Shown one piece after another: positions 45,311-56,800 of a stretch of DNA of 64,000 nt. The notes under the pieces are model-generated. The model worked only from the letters and a program-made list of their open reading frames with translations, searched no databases and was not told where the DNA came from. The position numbers and the translations under genes were made by a program. Origin of the DNA: Sphingobacterium sp. B16(2022) (lineage in GTDB: Bacteria > Bacteroidota > Bacteroidia > Sphingobacteriales > Sphingobacteriaceae); contig NZ_JAAUVN010000001.1 in assembly GCF_012030425.1 (NCBI RefSeq), positions 806,001 to 870,000 on the forward strand. The letters run 5' to 3'. Position 1 is the first letter of the stretch; each line of letters opens with the position of its first letter.

Positions 45311-46225
45311 TCAATTAAATGACTGTCTAAATTCTAAAGGTGATCTTTCGGTTTTCTTTTTGAAAAGTTTACTGAATGATTGGGGATATTCAAAACCTAA
45401 CTGATAAGCAATTTCACTTACAGATAATTCCGTTGTTGACAATAGTTCTTTGGCTTTTTCCAAGAGCTGGTTTTGAATATGTTGCTGTGTAGTTTGCCCT
45501 GTCAAATTTTTCAGCATATCATTGAGATAGTTTGATGATACCGATAATCGTTCGGCGAAGTACTGAACGGACGGCAGGCCTAATACACTTAAATCATCAT
45601 GTTGATAATATGCATTTAATAAATCCTCAAATTTTAAGAATAAATCATTTGACGCTTTTTTACGTGTAATAAACTGACGGTTGTAAAAGCGGTTGCAATA
45701 ATTCAGCAACAAATCAATATGAGAAACAACAACATCTTGTGTGTAGTTGTCTATCATGGCTTCAATTTCCTGTTGAAGATTTAGCATCAGTCCTGAGATT
45801 ACGGACTCTTCTTTGTCCGAGAGATGCAATGCTTCATTGTTTGCATATGCGAAAAAACCGTATTCTTTAATACGTTTTGCTAAAGCATAACTTTGAATAA
45901 AATCGGGATGAAAAACAATCATCCAACCTTCCACTGTTGATGAACTGTTTTGTTCAATCGAAAATAGTTGTTTGGGTGCAAAAAAGGTCATTATCCCATC
46001 GTCATAATCATAATATTGCTGACCATATTTTACTTTTCCGTCAAAATTCTTTTTCAGATAAATCGTGTAGAAATTATAGACAATCGTTAACATTTCTTCA
46101 GCAACACAAGAATTGATCTCATCAAGATTCACAACACTTACTAAAGGATGTGCTGGTTTTTTGATGTTTAAGAAATGATGAAGTTCTGAAACTGTGTTTA
46201 GAAAATAAGTTTTATTATTTTTCAT
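45311..46225 (-). CDS. AraC-family transcriptional regulator
   Basis: Protein of 304 residues. Cupin-like N-terminus (FFAPKQLFSIEQ) and a C-terminal AraC domain: VQYFAERLSVSSNYLNDMLK and VSEIAYQLGFEYPQSFSKLFK. Transcribed leftward after the aldo/keto reductase gene but separated from it by a strong terminator; it may nonetheless regulate that gene, as this pairing is frequent in Sphingobacteriaceae. Confidence 0.92.
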   Translation of the reverse strand: MKNNKTYFLNTVSELHHFLNIKKPAHPLVSVVNLDEINSCVAEEMLTIVYNFYTIYLKKNFDGKVKYGQQYYDYDDGIMTFFAPKQLFSIEQNSSSTVEGWMIVFHPDFIQSYALAKRIKEYGFFAYANNEALHLSDKEESVISGLMLNLQQEIEAMIDNYTQDVVVSHIDLLLNYCNRFYNRQFITRKKASNDLFLKFEDLLNAYYQHDDLSVLGLPSVQYFAERLSVSSNYLNDMLKNLTGQTTQQHIQNQLLEKAKELLSTTELSVSEIAYQLGFEYPQSFSKLFKKKTERSPLEFRQSFN

Positions 46226-46243
46226 TTTATAAATTTATAAAAA

Positions 46244-46277
46244 AAACAGTGGATAAACGTTAATTTATCCACTGTTT
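46244..46277 (-). terminator. 14-bp terminator of the aldo/keto reductase gene
   Basis: Perfect 14-bp arms 46244-46257 and 46264-46277 with a 6-base loop, followed on the minus strand by TTTTATAAATTT. Located 6 bp past the reductase stop. Confidence 0.9.
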
Positions 46278-46283
46278 AGCCTG

Positions 46284-47294
46284 TTACAAATTAACGCCTT
46301 TCATACTTTCAGCATCGTATCTTGCGCCTGTTTCTGTACCCAAAGGAATAATACTTTCCAAACGGTTCAGATCGTCTTGCGTCAAAGAAATACTCGCTGC
46401 TGCTATATTCTCTTCTACATATTTTACGCGTTTTGTCCCTGGAATTGGCGTGTGACCTTTAGCAATAACCCAAGCAATAGCCAACTGTGCAGAAGTGATA
46501 TTTTTTTCAACCGCCACTTTCTTAATTTCATTTACCAATTCTACATTTTTGAAAAACTGCTCACCTTGATATTTTGGTATAAATCTTCGGAAATCATTTT
46601 CATTAAAATCTTCTGGTTTTTGTATTGTTCCGTTTAAAAATCCACGCCCTACTGGTGAGTATGCGATTAAGCTGATCCCTAATTCTTTTAGTGTATCCAG
46701 AATGCCCAGTTCTTCAATTTGTCTTTCAAACAAGGAATATTCGGACTGTACTGCTGTAAGTGGGTGAATCTGATGTGCTCTTTTGATGGTTTCAGAATTT
46801 ACTTCCGAAAGACCGATATATTTTATTTTTCCTTCTTTTACCAATTCGCCCATCGCTGCTACGGTCTCTTCAATTGGTGTACTGGTATCCAATCGATGCT
46901 GGTAATACATATCAATATAATCGGTACCCAGATTTTTCAGGGAACGTTCTACGGCTTTTTTTATGTAATTTTTACTGCTATTGAATGCGCCAGTTGCCTG
47001 TCCGTTGTCGTCAATTTCGAATCCGAATTTTGAAGCTATGATGTATTTTTCTCTATTACCCTTGATCGCTTTTGCTATTAACTGTTCGTTAAGAAAAGGA
47101 CCATATATATCTGCCGTATCTAAAAAATTGCCACCCAGCTCCAATGAACGATGGATAGTAGCGATCGCTTCTTTTTCATCTGCTTTTCCGTAGATATCTC
47201 CACCGAAACCTGTTGTCATACCCATACAGCCAAGACCAATCGGTGGTATGGTAAGTCCTTGACTGCCCAATTTTACTTCTTTCATGTTGCTCAT
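46284..47294 (-). CDS. Aldo/keto reductase
   Basis: Protein of 336 residues. LDTADIYGP holds the catalytic Asp and Tyr, IASKFGF the Lys and DMYYQHRLD the His of the tetrad; TPIPGTKRVKYVEENIAA is the NADPH-binding loop. Close to the YakC/perakine-reductase-like group, which reduces aldehydes and ketones. The gene ends at the 46244 terminator and the upstream AraC gene is a likely regulator. Confidence 0.95.
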   Translation of the reverse strand: MSNMKEVKLGSQGLTIPPIGLGCMGMTTGFGGDIYGKADEKEAIATIHRSLELGGNFLDTADIYGPFLNEQLIAKAIKGNREKYIIASKFGFEIDDNGQATGAFNSSKNYIKKAVERSLKNLGTDYIDMYYQHRLDTSTPIEETVAAMGELVKEGKIKYIGLSEVNSETIKRAHQIHPLTAVQSEYSLFERQIEELGILDTLKELGISLIAYSPVGRGFLNGTIQKPEDFNENDFRRFIPKYQGEQFFKNVELVNEIKKVAVEKNITSAQLAIAWVIAKGHTPIPGTKRVKYVEENIAAASISLTQDDLNRLESIIPLGTETGARYDAESMKGVNL

Positions 47295-47449
47295 AGATCT
47301 ATTATTTTTAATTTAAATCAAAATTATGATGAGAAACCTGATCAAAAGTGTTCAAATCACGGAAGGTTGTATCCAAAAAGTTTGCCCCTAGCCGGTCATC
47401 TATTCTGGTGATACTGCGGAAGGCTGGATTTTTACCGGAAATCATGATG

Positions 47450-47881
47450 TCATTGGTCGGTGGTCTTGCTGCGAACAGAACGTTGGATCTCATCGATAAG
47501 CAATTGTGCGTCATTTATTTGAATGAGATGTCCACTTTTTGAAGATTTGATCCAAGTACTGTTAGACGATAAATTGAGCAGGTCGCTCTGCACATCGTTT
47601 ACTGATGATTTAAATTCTTGCTGAACAGCCATGCCTGATTGGAAAACTACCGTATATGTGCCGGTTCCCTTCTTTACATAATATAGCGGAGCTCCGTTGA
47701 TTTGAACAAAAGTTTTCTTTTTAAAATGAGTTCTCTCTAAGCTCCATCTGCAAAATTGTTCATATAATACGCCGTTGAGCAGTAAAGAAGTTATTACTAA
47801 AAATAACCATTTAATAATGTATGGATACGAGTAATACAGTGCAGTATTATATGTACACTGTTTCATATCATCGGCCACCAC
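47450..47881 (-). pseudogene. Gutted alpha/beta hydrolase
   Basis: An N-terminal membrane segment (IIKWLFLVITSLLLNGVLYE) and the first hydrolase strands (INGAPLYYVKKGTGTYTVVF, QSGMA) run directly into the last strand-helix (KSGHLIQINDAQLLIDEI). The nucleophile-elbow region in between, about 170 residues in an intact enzyme, is missing. The start is a GTG at 47881 or an ATG at 47866. The frame is open, so it may make a stub, but it cannot be an active hydrolase. No clear gene lies between it and the reductase gene. Confidence 0.75.
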
Positions 47882-48113
47882 TTAAAGTTCTTTTTGCAAC
47901 TGTTTGATCGCATCTCATGCAAGTAATTTTTGGTTCCATTGACAGTAGGAGAGAAACGGTTCAGTGGGATAATGGTCCAAGTTCAACCTCAAATTTTGCA
48001 GGTTGAGTAAGTTTGTCATTAATGGATATTATCATCTTTCTTATTTTTGGTATAGACCTAATGATCTGGTCAATGATGAATAGGCAATTTATTAATATTT
48101 AATTTCTGCTGAT
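47882..48113. other. Divergent spacer
   Basis: AT-rich spacer of 232 bp between the hydrolase remnant and a small rightward gene; no clear structure seen. Confidence 0.35.
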
Positions 48114-48362
48114 ATGATGAAATACAAATTGGTTTTTTCAGTCTGTAAAAACATGATATTAAGAAGACACGAAATAATGTCTTATCTGCAACTGCATATT
48201 GGCAATTTGGAACTGACTACTATTGAATTGGAAGATAGCAGGTTTACGATGTCGATTAAATCCACTGAACGGTTGGAATATAAGATTCAGCGCTTAATTC
48301 TATCAAAGGGGCTTCAGATCGGATTTATTTCCTGCGAAAATATTGAAACCCCATCTCTTTAA
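48114..48362 (+). CDS. Small hypothetical protein, 82 residues
   Basis: No recognised family. Mixed sequence (YLQLHIGNLELTTIELEDSR) with two cysteines and a basic N-terminus. The frame is intact and free of an overlapping gene, but nothing else supports it. Convergent with the M16 peptidase gene. Confidence 0.35.
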   Translation: MMKYKLVFSVCKNMILRRHEIMSYLQLHIGNLELTTIELEDSRFTMSIKSTERLEYKIQRLILSKGLQIGFISCENIETPSL

Positions 48363-48436
48363 GCTCCGATACAGGATGGTAACTTGTCAATAAAAGTATC
48401 CCGTCCGAATATAATCGAACGGGAATGATTGATTTA

Positions 48437-51283
48437 TTATTTATTCGCTTCAGGGAGTTGAACAATTTTAATGACATTTTTGTCGCTAACAAACTTCTTA
48501 GCAATGTTTTTAACATCATTTTGGTTTAGCTTATCTCGTAATGCTGAACGATTGAAGATGCGATACATGTCATCTCCATTATAAAGATTAGAATAGAGGT
48601 AATTAGACCAGAAGTCATTGGTTTTCATGGCTGCTTCGTAGCTCAATTTGTCATTGGTTTTAAACTTGTTGAGATTGTCTTCCGAAGGACCGTCATTTTT
48701 TAATTTCTCAATTTCTTCTAATGAATATTGAGCCAATTTATCTGCATTTGCTACCGAACAACTGAATCCTACCGAAATTGTATAACGCTCGTCAGGGATT
48801 TTGTTGTAGTCCATTTGAATGGATGGCGAGTATACACCGCCTTCTTCTTCGCGTAATCTTTCCAATAGACGGATTTCTAAAACTTCTCTAAATGCCTGTA
48901 ATGCAATATTATTTTCAGCGTTGTAATCGTAACCACCCGAAAGAATCAGATAGACCATGGCTTTGTCTTCTTTGCTCAGCGCTAGTTTTTTCTCGATCTT
49001 ACCTGCAGGTATATTGATGTTTAGATTGCGGAAGGTGGGTGCTTGATTACCTGTACTCGGCAATCCGCCAATGTAAGTGGCTATCAGTGGCTTGATCTTT
49101 TCTATATCAAAACTGCCTACAAAAGTAAAGTTATAGCCTGATGCATTTGAAAAACGCTCTTTGTAGATTTCAAATGCGCGTTGTGGATTGATTTGGTTGA
49201 TTTTGTCAATAGTCAAGCCCGTACGACGGATATTATTGCCCGATAGGATAGCCATCAGGGAGTCCTGAAAGACAGCGTCACCGTTCTTGTCGCGGTCCTT
49301 TAAACCGTCTTTTGCATTGTCTAGTATGCCTGCAATGACGGTCGTGTCGAGACGTGGTTCGGTGAAGTAACCATACATCATCTCCAGTGCCAGCTCTAGA
49401 TCTTTGTTATTAGAGAACCCACCTACGCCTTGTGCTGTTTCGGTGATAAAGGACGATGCGGATGCTGTGCGGCCAGCCAACGATTTTTCGAACTGGTCGG
49501 CTGTATAGTTGCCCAATCCACTAGCTCCAACAAAATTAACAGCATTGTTGGCGCTCTGAAAGTCTTGGTCGTTGTAAAGCGAGGTACCGCCGTAAGAAAA
49601 ACCTTGAAAACTAATCTGGTTGTTTTGAAAGTTAGTGGGCTTTAATGTGACCTTAATATTGTTGCTCAATGTTAAGGTCGTGGTGCCAAGGGTTTCATCC
49701 TTTACCTCTTTAACGATTGTGCCTGCTTGAGGTTTGCCTGTCAATAGCGATTGATCATTGGATTGTTCAGCGTAAGGGCTTGTTTTCTCTTTTGAAAGAG
49801 CGCTTATCCAACTCACGAAAGTTGCTTCGTCTGGAAGCTGTGCTTTCTCTTGTTCTGGCGCCAGCACAGTAATGTCGCGATCTGTGTCCTTGAGGTTCTG
49901 AAGGAGTACTTGCTGAATATCTTGTAATCCTATCGTTGGAAGGATACTGTTGATCAAAACTACTTCATGATCGATACCCGGTGAAGCGATACCATTTAGG
50001 AAGTGCTGGATATATTCGTCGACGTATTGCGAAGAAGAAATTTTGTCTTTTTCTTGATGGATATTTTCAATTTGGTTGAGATACGAATCTTTGGCACGTT
50101 GTAGTTCTGCTGTGGTAAAGCCATGTTGCTGTACACGGAATATTTCACGCCAAACAGCATCAAAACCTTCTTTTAAACGACCAGGTTTGGCGTTGATCTG
50201 TATCTGAAATACATCTAATCCACCCATAAAGGCACTCAATGATGTGCCACCGCCTAGAAATGGTGGATTGGCGGTACGAAAAATTGGGTTGTACCGATTG
50301 GCCATCATATCGTTAAAAAGTGCGCGGATAATAGACTGCTTGAAGTCTTCGGCACTTTTGAGTTTCTTTTCTGGAAACTTGATACTGATATCGATCGAGG
50401 TGGAGGTGATCTCGGGATCGGTTACAACCAAAAATTGATTTTTACCTTTTAATGGAATTTTATAGTCTGGCCTTACTGTTGGTTTTGCTGGATTTTTAAG
50501 AGTTGAATATTGTTTTTTTAATAATTGTTCTGTTTTATCGACATCAATGTCGCCAACGACAATAATAGCTTGCAGGTTGGGACGATACCAATTTTTATAA
50601 AAACTTTCGATCTCCTTGTAGGGAAAATGCTGAATAACCTGTTCAGTACCGATCGGAATTCGTTCTGCATAAAGCGAATGATTGAGCGCAACAGGCAACG
50701 TTTTGTCTTGTATGCGTTCGCCCAAGCTTTTTCCGGCACGTTTCTCTTCCAATATGACACCACGTTCTTTGTCGATCTCACTATGATCTAAGCTGATGCC
50801 TTGCGCCCAATCTTGAAGGATCTGAAAGCCGTTGTTGATCAATTGGCTGTCATTGGATGGTAATTGCAGCTGATACACTGTTTCGTTAAAACTGGTATAG
50901 GCATTGATGTCGGCACCAAAACTGATACCATTTTTTTGTAGATAATCAACCAGAGCATTGTTGGGGTAGTGTGTGGTACCGTTAAACGCCATGTGTTCCA
51001 GAAAATGGGCCAAGCCTCGTTGTTGTTCATTCTCTAAGATGGATCCAACTTTGTTGACAAGGTACATAAATACCCGCTCTTGCGGTTCGGTATTTTTGCG
51101 GATATAGTAAGTGAGGCCATTGGTCAGTTTGCCATAACGTACATTTTTATCAAGGGGCAAAGCCGTGGTATCGGCACTTTGTTTGGTCCATACGATTTCG
51201 GTATTGCCAGGTGCAGCACTGTTGTGGGCAAGCACGGGGCTAAAACCTAAAAGAGAAAGATAGAGCAGTTGTTTTAAATGCAT
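48437..51283 (-). CDS. M16-family zinc peptidase, PqqL-like
   Basis: Protein of 948 residues with a signal peptide and two homologous M16 halves. Inverted zinc motif HFLEH is at 93-97 and the downstream Glu lies in DKERGVILEEKRAGKSLGER near 165-185. The C-terminal half lacks zinc ligands, as usual. It should degrade short peptides in the periplasm. Last gene of the six-gene sigma-controlled operon, 28 bp after the TlpA gene, so the imported ligand is probably a peptide or small protein. Confidence 0.94.
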   Translation of the reverse strand: MHLKQLLYLSLLGFSPVLAHNSAAPGNTEIVWTKQSADTTALPLDKNVRYGKLTNGLTYYIRKNTEPQERVFMYLVNKVGSILENEQQRGLAHFLEHMAFNGTTHYPNNALVDYLQKNGISFGADINAYTSFNETVYQLQLPSNDSQLINNGFQILQDWAQGISLDHSEIDKERGVILEEKRAGKSLGERIQDKTLPVALNHSLYAERIPIGTEQVIQHFPYKEIESFYKNWYRPNLQAIIVVGDIDVDKTEQLLKKQYSTLKNPAKPTVRPDYKIPLKGKNQFLVVTDPEITSTSIDISIKFPEKKLKSAEDFKQSIIRALFNDMMANRYNPIFRTANPPFLGGGTSLSAFMGGLDVFQIQINAKPGRLKEGFDAVWREIFRVQQHGFTTAELQRAKDSYLNQIENIHQEKDKISSSQYVDEYIQHFLNGIASPGIDHEVVLINSILPTIGLQDIQQVLLQNLKDTDRDITVLAPEQEKAQLPDEATFVSWISALSKEKTSPYAEQSNDQSLLTGKPQAGTIVKEVKDETLGTTTLTLSNNIKVTLKPTNFQNNQISFQGFSYGGTSLYNDQDFQSANNAVNFVGASGLGNYTADQFEKSLAGRTASASSFITETAQGVGGFSNNKDLELALEMMYGYFTEPRLDTTVIAGILDNAKDGLKDRDKNGDAVFQDSLMAILSGNNIRRTGLTIDKINQINPQRAFEIYKERFSNASGYNFTFVGSFDIEKIKPLIATYIGGLPSTGNQAPTFRNLNINIPAGKIEKKLALSKEDKAMVYLILSGGYDYNAENNIALQAFREVLEIRLLERLREEEGGVYSPSIQMDYNKIPDERYTISVGFSCSVANADKLAQYSLEEIEKLKNDGPSEDNLNKFKTNDKLSYEAAMKTNDFWSNYLYSNLYNGDDMYRIFNRSALRDKLNQNDVKNIAKKFVSDKNVIKIVQLPEANK

Positions 51284-51310
51284 TGGTGATTTAGTATATA
51301 AAGTGTTGAT

Positions 51311-52447
51311 TTAAAATATGTTTTTTAGTGATTCGTGAAGCGCTTCGCCACGTAGATTTATCCCGATGATTTTTCCGGTTGGATCCAATAGAAAGTTTGA
51401 TGGAATACTTTTGATATGGTATTGACCACTTACTTTACTCTCTGGATCGACAACGTTGACCCAGGTCATACCATCGTCGGTGACTGCTTTTTTCCAACTG
51501 TCCAGCATCATATCTGTGGAGATGCCTAATACTTCAAAACCGTTGTCTTTGTATGTATCGTAGGCTTTTTGTACATGTTCATTTTCGACGCGGCAAGGAA
51601 CACACCAGCTTGCCCAAAAATCAATGAGAACGTATTTGCCACGAAAGTCGTGCAGATTGATCTGTTTACCTGTGGTATCGGCCAATGCGAACTCAGGAGC
51701 GATGTCGCCCATTTTAAGGTTATCAAGATTGCGTAATTGTTCTAAAAGCTGTTGTCCAAGTGGGGTACTTTTAAGTTTAGGATTGAGCTTTTCGTATAAA
51801 GTTGTTACCAGCTGTTGGTTGGCAGTATCTTTAAGTAATCGCTCTAACTTGAACAAACTGAGTGCATCGTTTGGATGTTGGTCTATGTATGTAGCTTGTT
51901 CTTTGCTGAGCTGTGCCGACCATTTGTTGAGGTCGACATCGATTTTATTGATGATCGCCCGTGCAGGTGAATCCATGCTGAAGCTGTCTTGAGAAAGTAT
52001 TTCTTCGGCTTTGAAATATTCGGTCGTAAGGGTACTTATATGATCTATGATGGTTTTGTGCGTTTCGTCAAATTGCTGAGCATCGCTATTGAGAGCTGAA
52101 CCACTGATACGGGCTTTATGGAAATTGCCTAATGTGCCGTTAATGGTTATTTTTCCTTTTTCAATATAAAAATCCAGTGTTTCTGATCGTTCACCTAAAG
52201 TATTTATGTAAAATAAATTGGCCATTTCGGGGCCTTGGACTGTTCCTTTGAAACGAAAGGTTCCTTGATCAATGCGTGCAGAATCTAAGCTGAAATCGGC
52301 ATCATAACGTTGCAGAAATAGCATGCCTTTTTGTTCCTTGGGTACCCCATTAAGTGTTCCTTGAATGAGATAAGAGGCTTTTTCTTGGGCATAAAGTGTG
52401 GAAATTGAACCGAGCAGTGCTAGGGTTAAATGGGTGATGGCTTTCAT
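51311..52447 (-). CDS. Secreted TlpA-family thiol-disulfide protein with DUF4369
   Basis: Protein of 378 residues with signal peptide (STLYAQEKA). Residues about 25-120 fit DUF4369, and the C-terminal 140 form a TlpA/AhpC-TSA thioredoxin: KYVLIDFWASWCVPCRVENE with the WCVPC motif, and IPSNFLLDPTGKII with the cis-proline. Periplasmic disulfide reduction is the likely role. Ten bp after the SusD gene. Confidence 0.93.
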   Translation of the reverse strand: MKAITHLTLALLGSISTLYAQEKASYLIQGTLNGVPKEQKGMLFLQRYDADFSLDSARIDQGTFRFKGTVQGPEMANLFYINTLGERSETLDFYIEKGKITINGTLGNFHKARISGSALNSDAQQFDETHKTIIDHISTLTTEYFKAEEILSQDSFSMDSPARAIINKIDVDLNKWSAQLSKEQATYIDQHPNDALSLFKLERLLKDTANQQLVTTLYEKLNPKLKSTPLGQQLLEQLRNLDNLKMGDIAPEFALADTTGKQINLHDFRGKYVLIDFWASWCVPCRVENEHVQKAYDTYKDNGFEVLGISTDMMLDSWKKAVTDDGMTWVNVVDPESKVSGQYHIKSIPSNFLLDPTGKIIGINLRGEALHESLKNIF

Positions 52448-52457
52448 TGTATATGGT

Positions 52458-53837
52458 TTAGTTTGTATATCCTGGATTTTGTTTCAATAGCCTGTTGTTT
52501 TGAATTTCGGTAGTCGGTACAGGGTACAGCTGAGCATACGATTTCCATATACCTGGCTTAGCTTTGGACATAACGGCATCGGCTATTCCTAAGCGTTTGA
52601 GTGTAAACCAACGGTCTGCCCATTCGAAACACAGTTCAACTTGGCGTTCGTGTATAATGGCTTCCAATGCTTCTTGTTTGGGGATATTGTTGGAAATATG
52701 AGTTAAACCAGCTCGTTTGCGAAGGATATTGATATCGTCTAAGGCTGTGGATTGACCTAACTGCAATCTGGCTTCTGCACGATTCAGGTATTGTTCGCTG
52801 AGGCGTAGTAACGAGGTGTATTCATTGTTGGGCATACCATTATCGCCATCTGTGCGGTATTTGTAAACGATATAGCTCGTCGTTGATTCTTGAAAATTGG
52901 TGTAATTGTCTTTGCGTCTATCACCTGATTCGAATGCGTTTAATAAACCGTTCGCGTCATCGGTCACGGCATAGCTTGTAAATTCGCTCAAGGTGTATCC
53001 TCCGATGGAAGAGCCCAAGCTATTCCACAGCTGGAGTATTTGCTCGGGATTATTTTTGACGAAGATATCCATTGCTTTGGTGCCATCTTGGGAATCGAAT
53101 TGTCCTAGTCGATAGAGTTGCTGCTGCGCTATGACCTGACTAGCGGATTGCTCTGCTTTTTCCCATTCTTTTGTGAAGAGATACATACGGGAGAGCAGGG
53201 CTATAGCGGCCCATTTGTTGGCCCGAACGCGTTCGCCCTGGTATTGAGCGTTAAGGAGCTGGCTTGCGTCTTCAAGATCTTTAATAATCTGATCATATAT
53301 TGTTGCAATGGCCATTCGGGGTTTGATACGTTCTTCTTTATAGTTGCTGGATAGGACTAAAGGCACCTCGCCATAAAGATTGATTAAAAAATAATAATTC
53401 AATGCACGCATAAATTTGGCTTGTCCAAGGACTTCATTTTTTCCAGCTTGTGTCATGCCTGTGGACTGGGCTACACCTTCTTCCATTGCATTAGCGATGC
53501 CGATAACGCTATAGCAGGTTTCCCAATAGCTATTTGTAGATCCTGAAAATGGGTTTAGGTTATAGTTGTACATAAAAGTCAAACCTTCACTGAAGTTATT
53601 GATGCCAGGTTGGAATTCGTCGGAGGAGAATCCGGTATTCAGTGAGAGATCATTTTGTACCGTTGCAAACTTTCCATATAGCGCTAGTACGACACTATCT
53701 GCAAGTAAGTCATTATCATATATTTGTTTAGTCGTATAGATGTATTTGGGCGTTACTTCTAGTAACTTATTACAGCTGGTCGAAAGTAAAGCTATTGGTA
53801 GCATGCAGGTTATGATGTATTTAAAGTTCTTTTTCAT
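52458..53837 (-). CDS. SusD/RagB-family lipoprotein
   Basis: Protein of 459 residues. Lipobox STSC (Cys near 22), then NKLLEVTPKYIYT, the FMRALNYYFLINLYGEVPLV helix pair and the C-terminal LCFEWADRWFTLKRLG. Binds ligand on the surface with the SusC partner encoded 18 bp upstream on the same strand. Confidence 0.95.
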   Translation of the reverse strand: MKKNFKYIITCMLPIALLSTSCNKLLEVTPKYIYTTKQIYDNDLLADSVVLALYGKFATVQNDLSLNTGFSSDEFQPGINNFSEGLTFMYNYNLNPFSGSTNSYWETCYSVIGIANAMEEGVAQSTGMTQAGKNEVLGQAKFMRALNYYFLINLYGEVPLVLSSNYKEERIKPRMAIATIYDQIIKDLEDASQLLNAQYQGERVRANKWAAIALLSRMYLFTKEWEKAEQSASQVIAQQQLYRLGQFDSQDGTKAMDIFVKNNPEQILQLWNSLGSSIGGYTLSEFTSYAVTDDANGLLNAFESGDRRKDNYTNFQESTTSYIVYKYRTDGDNGMPNNEYTSLLRLSEQYLNRAEARLQLGQSTALDDINILRKRAGLTHISNNIPKQEALEAIIHERQVELCFEWADRWFTLKRLGIADAVMSKAKPGIWKSYAQLYPVPTTEIQNNRLLKQNPGYTN

Positions 53838-53855
53838 TTTATGCTGTATAATTTT

Positions 53856-56800
53856 TTAAAATGAGCTTCTTACTCCTAATGTAAAAGTGCGTAACATAGG
53901 CATGTCGATACCTGTCTCGGGATCTGTTCCTTTGAATTTGGTTAGGGTGAATAAGTTTGCTCCAGTGGCGTAAGCACGCAGATTTTTCATTTTTATTTTT
54001 TCAAGAAACTGATGTGGCACTTGATAGCTTAATGTCACATTGTTAAGCCGTAAATACGATGCGTCAACATAGTTCGCATTGGAGCTGCTATAATTGGACA
54101 TCACCATCGAGTTGGTGGTGTAGGCTGGAAATTTAGCCTCTTGACCAACTTGTTGCCAACGATCAAGAACCGCGATGGGAGCATTCACGGTGCTTCCTGC
54201 TCCTGAGAAAGGAAAGAAATACGAATTTTTATTTTTCTTAAAGCTGAAAAAGATATCTAAGTCAAAGTTTTTGTAGTTAAAGGAGTTGCCAATTCCACCA
54301 AAAAAGGCTGGAATATTGGGTGCTAGTACGGTATAGTCATCTGGAAAGCCAATCTGACCATCACCGCTGATATCTTCAAATTGGGGTTGTCCGTCTGTTG
54401 GGTTGATGCCCAGGTACTTATATCCCCAAGTTAGGCTGAGGGGTTTTCCTAGCTGATAGGTTATGCTATAGGGTGATCCTGCTAGGTCTGGAAACGAGAG
54501 CAATTTATTTCGATTGATGCTCATTGTAAAATTGGTTTTCCAGGTGAAAACTAAATTATTGATGGGGGTAGTCTGTAAACTAAATTCCCAACCACTGTTT
54601 TCTACAATAGCATCCAGGTTTTGGTTAACGGAATTGTAACCTACCTGTGTCGGTAGACCATAGCCAACAAGTTGATTGCCTGATCGATTGCGGTAATAAT
54701 TGACTTCAAGTACGATCCGATCTTTCAGAAAGCCCATCTCTGCCGCAAGATCAAGTTTCTTATTTACTTCCCATTGGTAGTTTGCGTTGAAAAGATTGGT
54801 CGGTAAGAATCCTTGACCGAGATAATTCTCAAGACTTCTGGCATAGTTGACAAAATAGGAGTAATCGCCTATATTGTCATTTCCCGTAAGACCATAACTA
54901 CCGCGGAGCTTGGCAAAGCTGATTCCGATGTTGTTGTCCTTGAGCCATGTTTCTTCACTTAATATCCAGGCTGCACCAAGTGACCAGAAGTTTCCATACT
55001 TATTGCCAGTGCCAAATCGGGAAGAACCATCACGACGGATTGTTCCATTTACTACATATTTTTGGTCAAAGGTCCAACCAATTCGTGCAAAACCTGACAG
55101 AAAACGGTATTGCCGCTGTGCTTGTAGGATATCAATCCGTCCAGCGGCGTTAATATCTTCAATTAAGCTGTCGTCTAAATAGTCGGCGCCAGATTTGTTG
55201 ATACTTTCGTTTTCACTATTGATGTAAGTACCACCCAAAAGGGCATGGAAGGCATTACGACCTATGACTAGGTCATAATCCAATTGGGGTTCAAAATTGA
55301 ATGTTGCTGTCGTGGCATCTGTAAACGAGTTGTTGCCGGGGGTTGGATAGGCAGGATTAAATGATCGTCTTGGGTTGAGTGCCATTTGATCCATGTGCAT
55401 GCGGGTATAACCCGTGTTAATTTTGGATACTAGATTCGGTAGTATGCGGTAACTTAATGACAAGTTGTTTACTATATTTTTTGTTTTATTCGCTATAGTT
55501 TGTTCGAGCTGTGCAATCGGGTTTTCTAGTCCCCAATTCAATTCGCCGTCGGCAGTATAGAGGGAATAATTGGGCGGTAATGTCAAGAAGTTATTAAAGG
55601 AAAGTGGTATGATATCATTTTTATCTGTTGCATAGCTAGCTGATAAAGATGCTGTAAACTTTCCATCGGCAGTGTTGTAATCTAAGTTACTTCGAAAATT
55701 ACCTATTGAAAGGCCATTTTTCTTGTCGTAAACTGTGTTTTCACGGCGAAACCCGCCACCAAGCAAATAACTGAACCTGGACGAACCGCCTGAAAGGGAT
55801 AACTCGGCATTGGAAGTATGTGCGATATTGTTAAAATATTCCTTCTGCCAATTGTGGTCTTCTGTTTGGCTCCAGGAGAATAAATCGGGATAGGCTTCTG
55901 GAGTTATTTCAATACCATCATTTTTTGCGGCTTCTCGACGCATTTCCAAGTATTGCGCTGTGTTGAGCATTTTCATATGACGACCAATGGAAGCAAAACT
56001 ATGGTAATAGTCTGCACTGAGGGTAGCGCGGCCTACTTTGCCACGCTTCGTGGTGATCAAGATGACGCCATTGGCACCACGTGCTCCATAAATTGCTGTT
56101 GCGTCTGCATCCTTCAGGACCTCAATACTTGCAATGGTGCTCGGATCTATACTTTTAAGCGGACTCTCACCTAAGATGGAGTGGGTCAATTTATTGGCGC
56201 CTATATATGCTAATGAGTTATTGTTGAAGGGAATGCCGTCAACGATAAAAAGAGGCTGTCTGGCTTGACCATCTTGATTGACAGTATTGACACCACGGAT
56301 CTGTATTTGTGTCTGTATACCGGGGAGGCCACTTAAGGTGTTGATAAGTAGACCGGGAACGCGATTTTGTAAAGCGATTAGCGGATCTGCTGTTGGTGTT
56401 TTCTCGATAGTGGCTGCAGTTACTCCAGAGGTTGACCCTGTATTGAGACGTTTGGAAACCTGTTGCCCATAGGAGAGTACGCTGACTTCATCCAATACAG
56501 TCTGTGTCTGCAACAGCTGCATATCAATCTTTTTTTGATCTGCTGATACGGCTAATTGTCTCTCTTCATAGCCAATGGAACTAAAAACCAAGGTATCCAA
56601 ATGATTGGTCCGCTCTATACTGAAAGCTCCTTTTTCATTTGTGAAAGTTAATTTGTCGTTGCTTTTATTATAAATAGTGACCAATTCTATGGGACCAGAC
56701 TTGTCTCGTACTGTTCCGTTTATAAAAAGTTGCTGTACTTCCTTCTGCTTTTTAGTTTTGTTTTCTTTTGATTTTTCTTCATGTAAAATGGTAATTTCTT

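Noticed and set aside
47308..47514. Leftward 68-residue frame between the reductase and hydrolase remnant
   Set aside because: Overlaps the end of the hydrolase frame, no recognisable domain; probably chance or tail of a lost gene.
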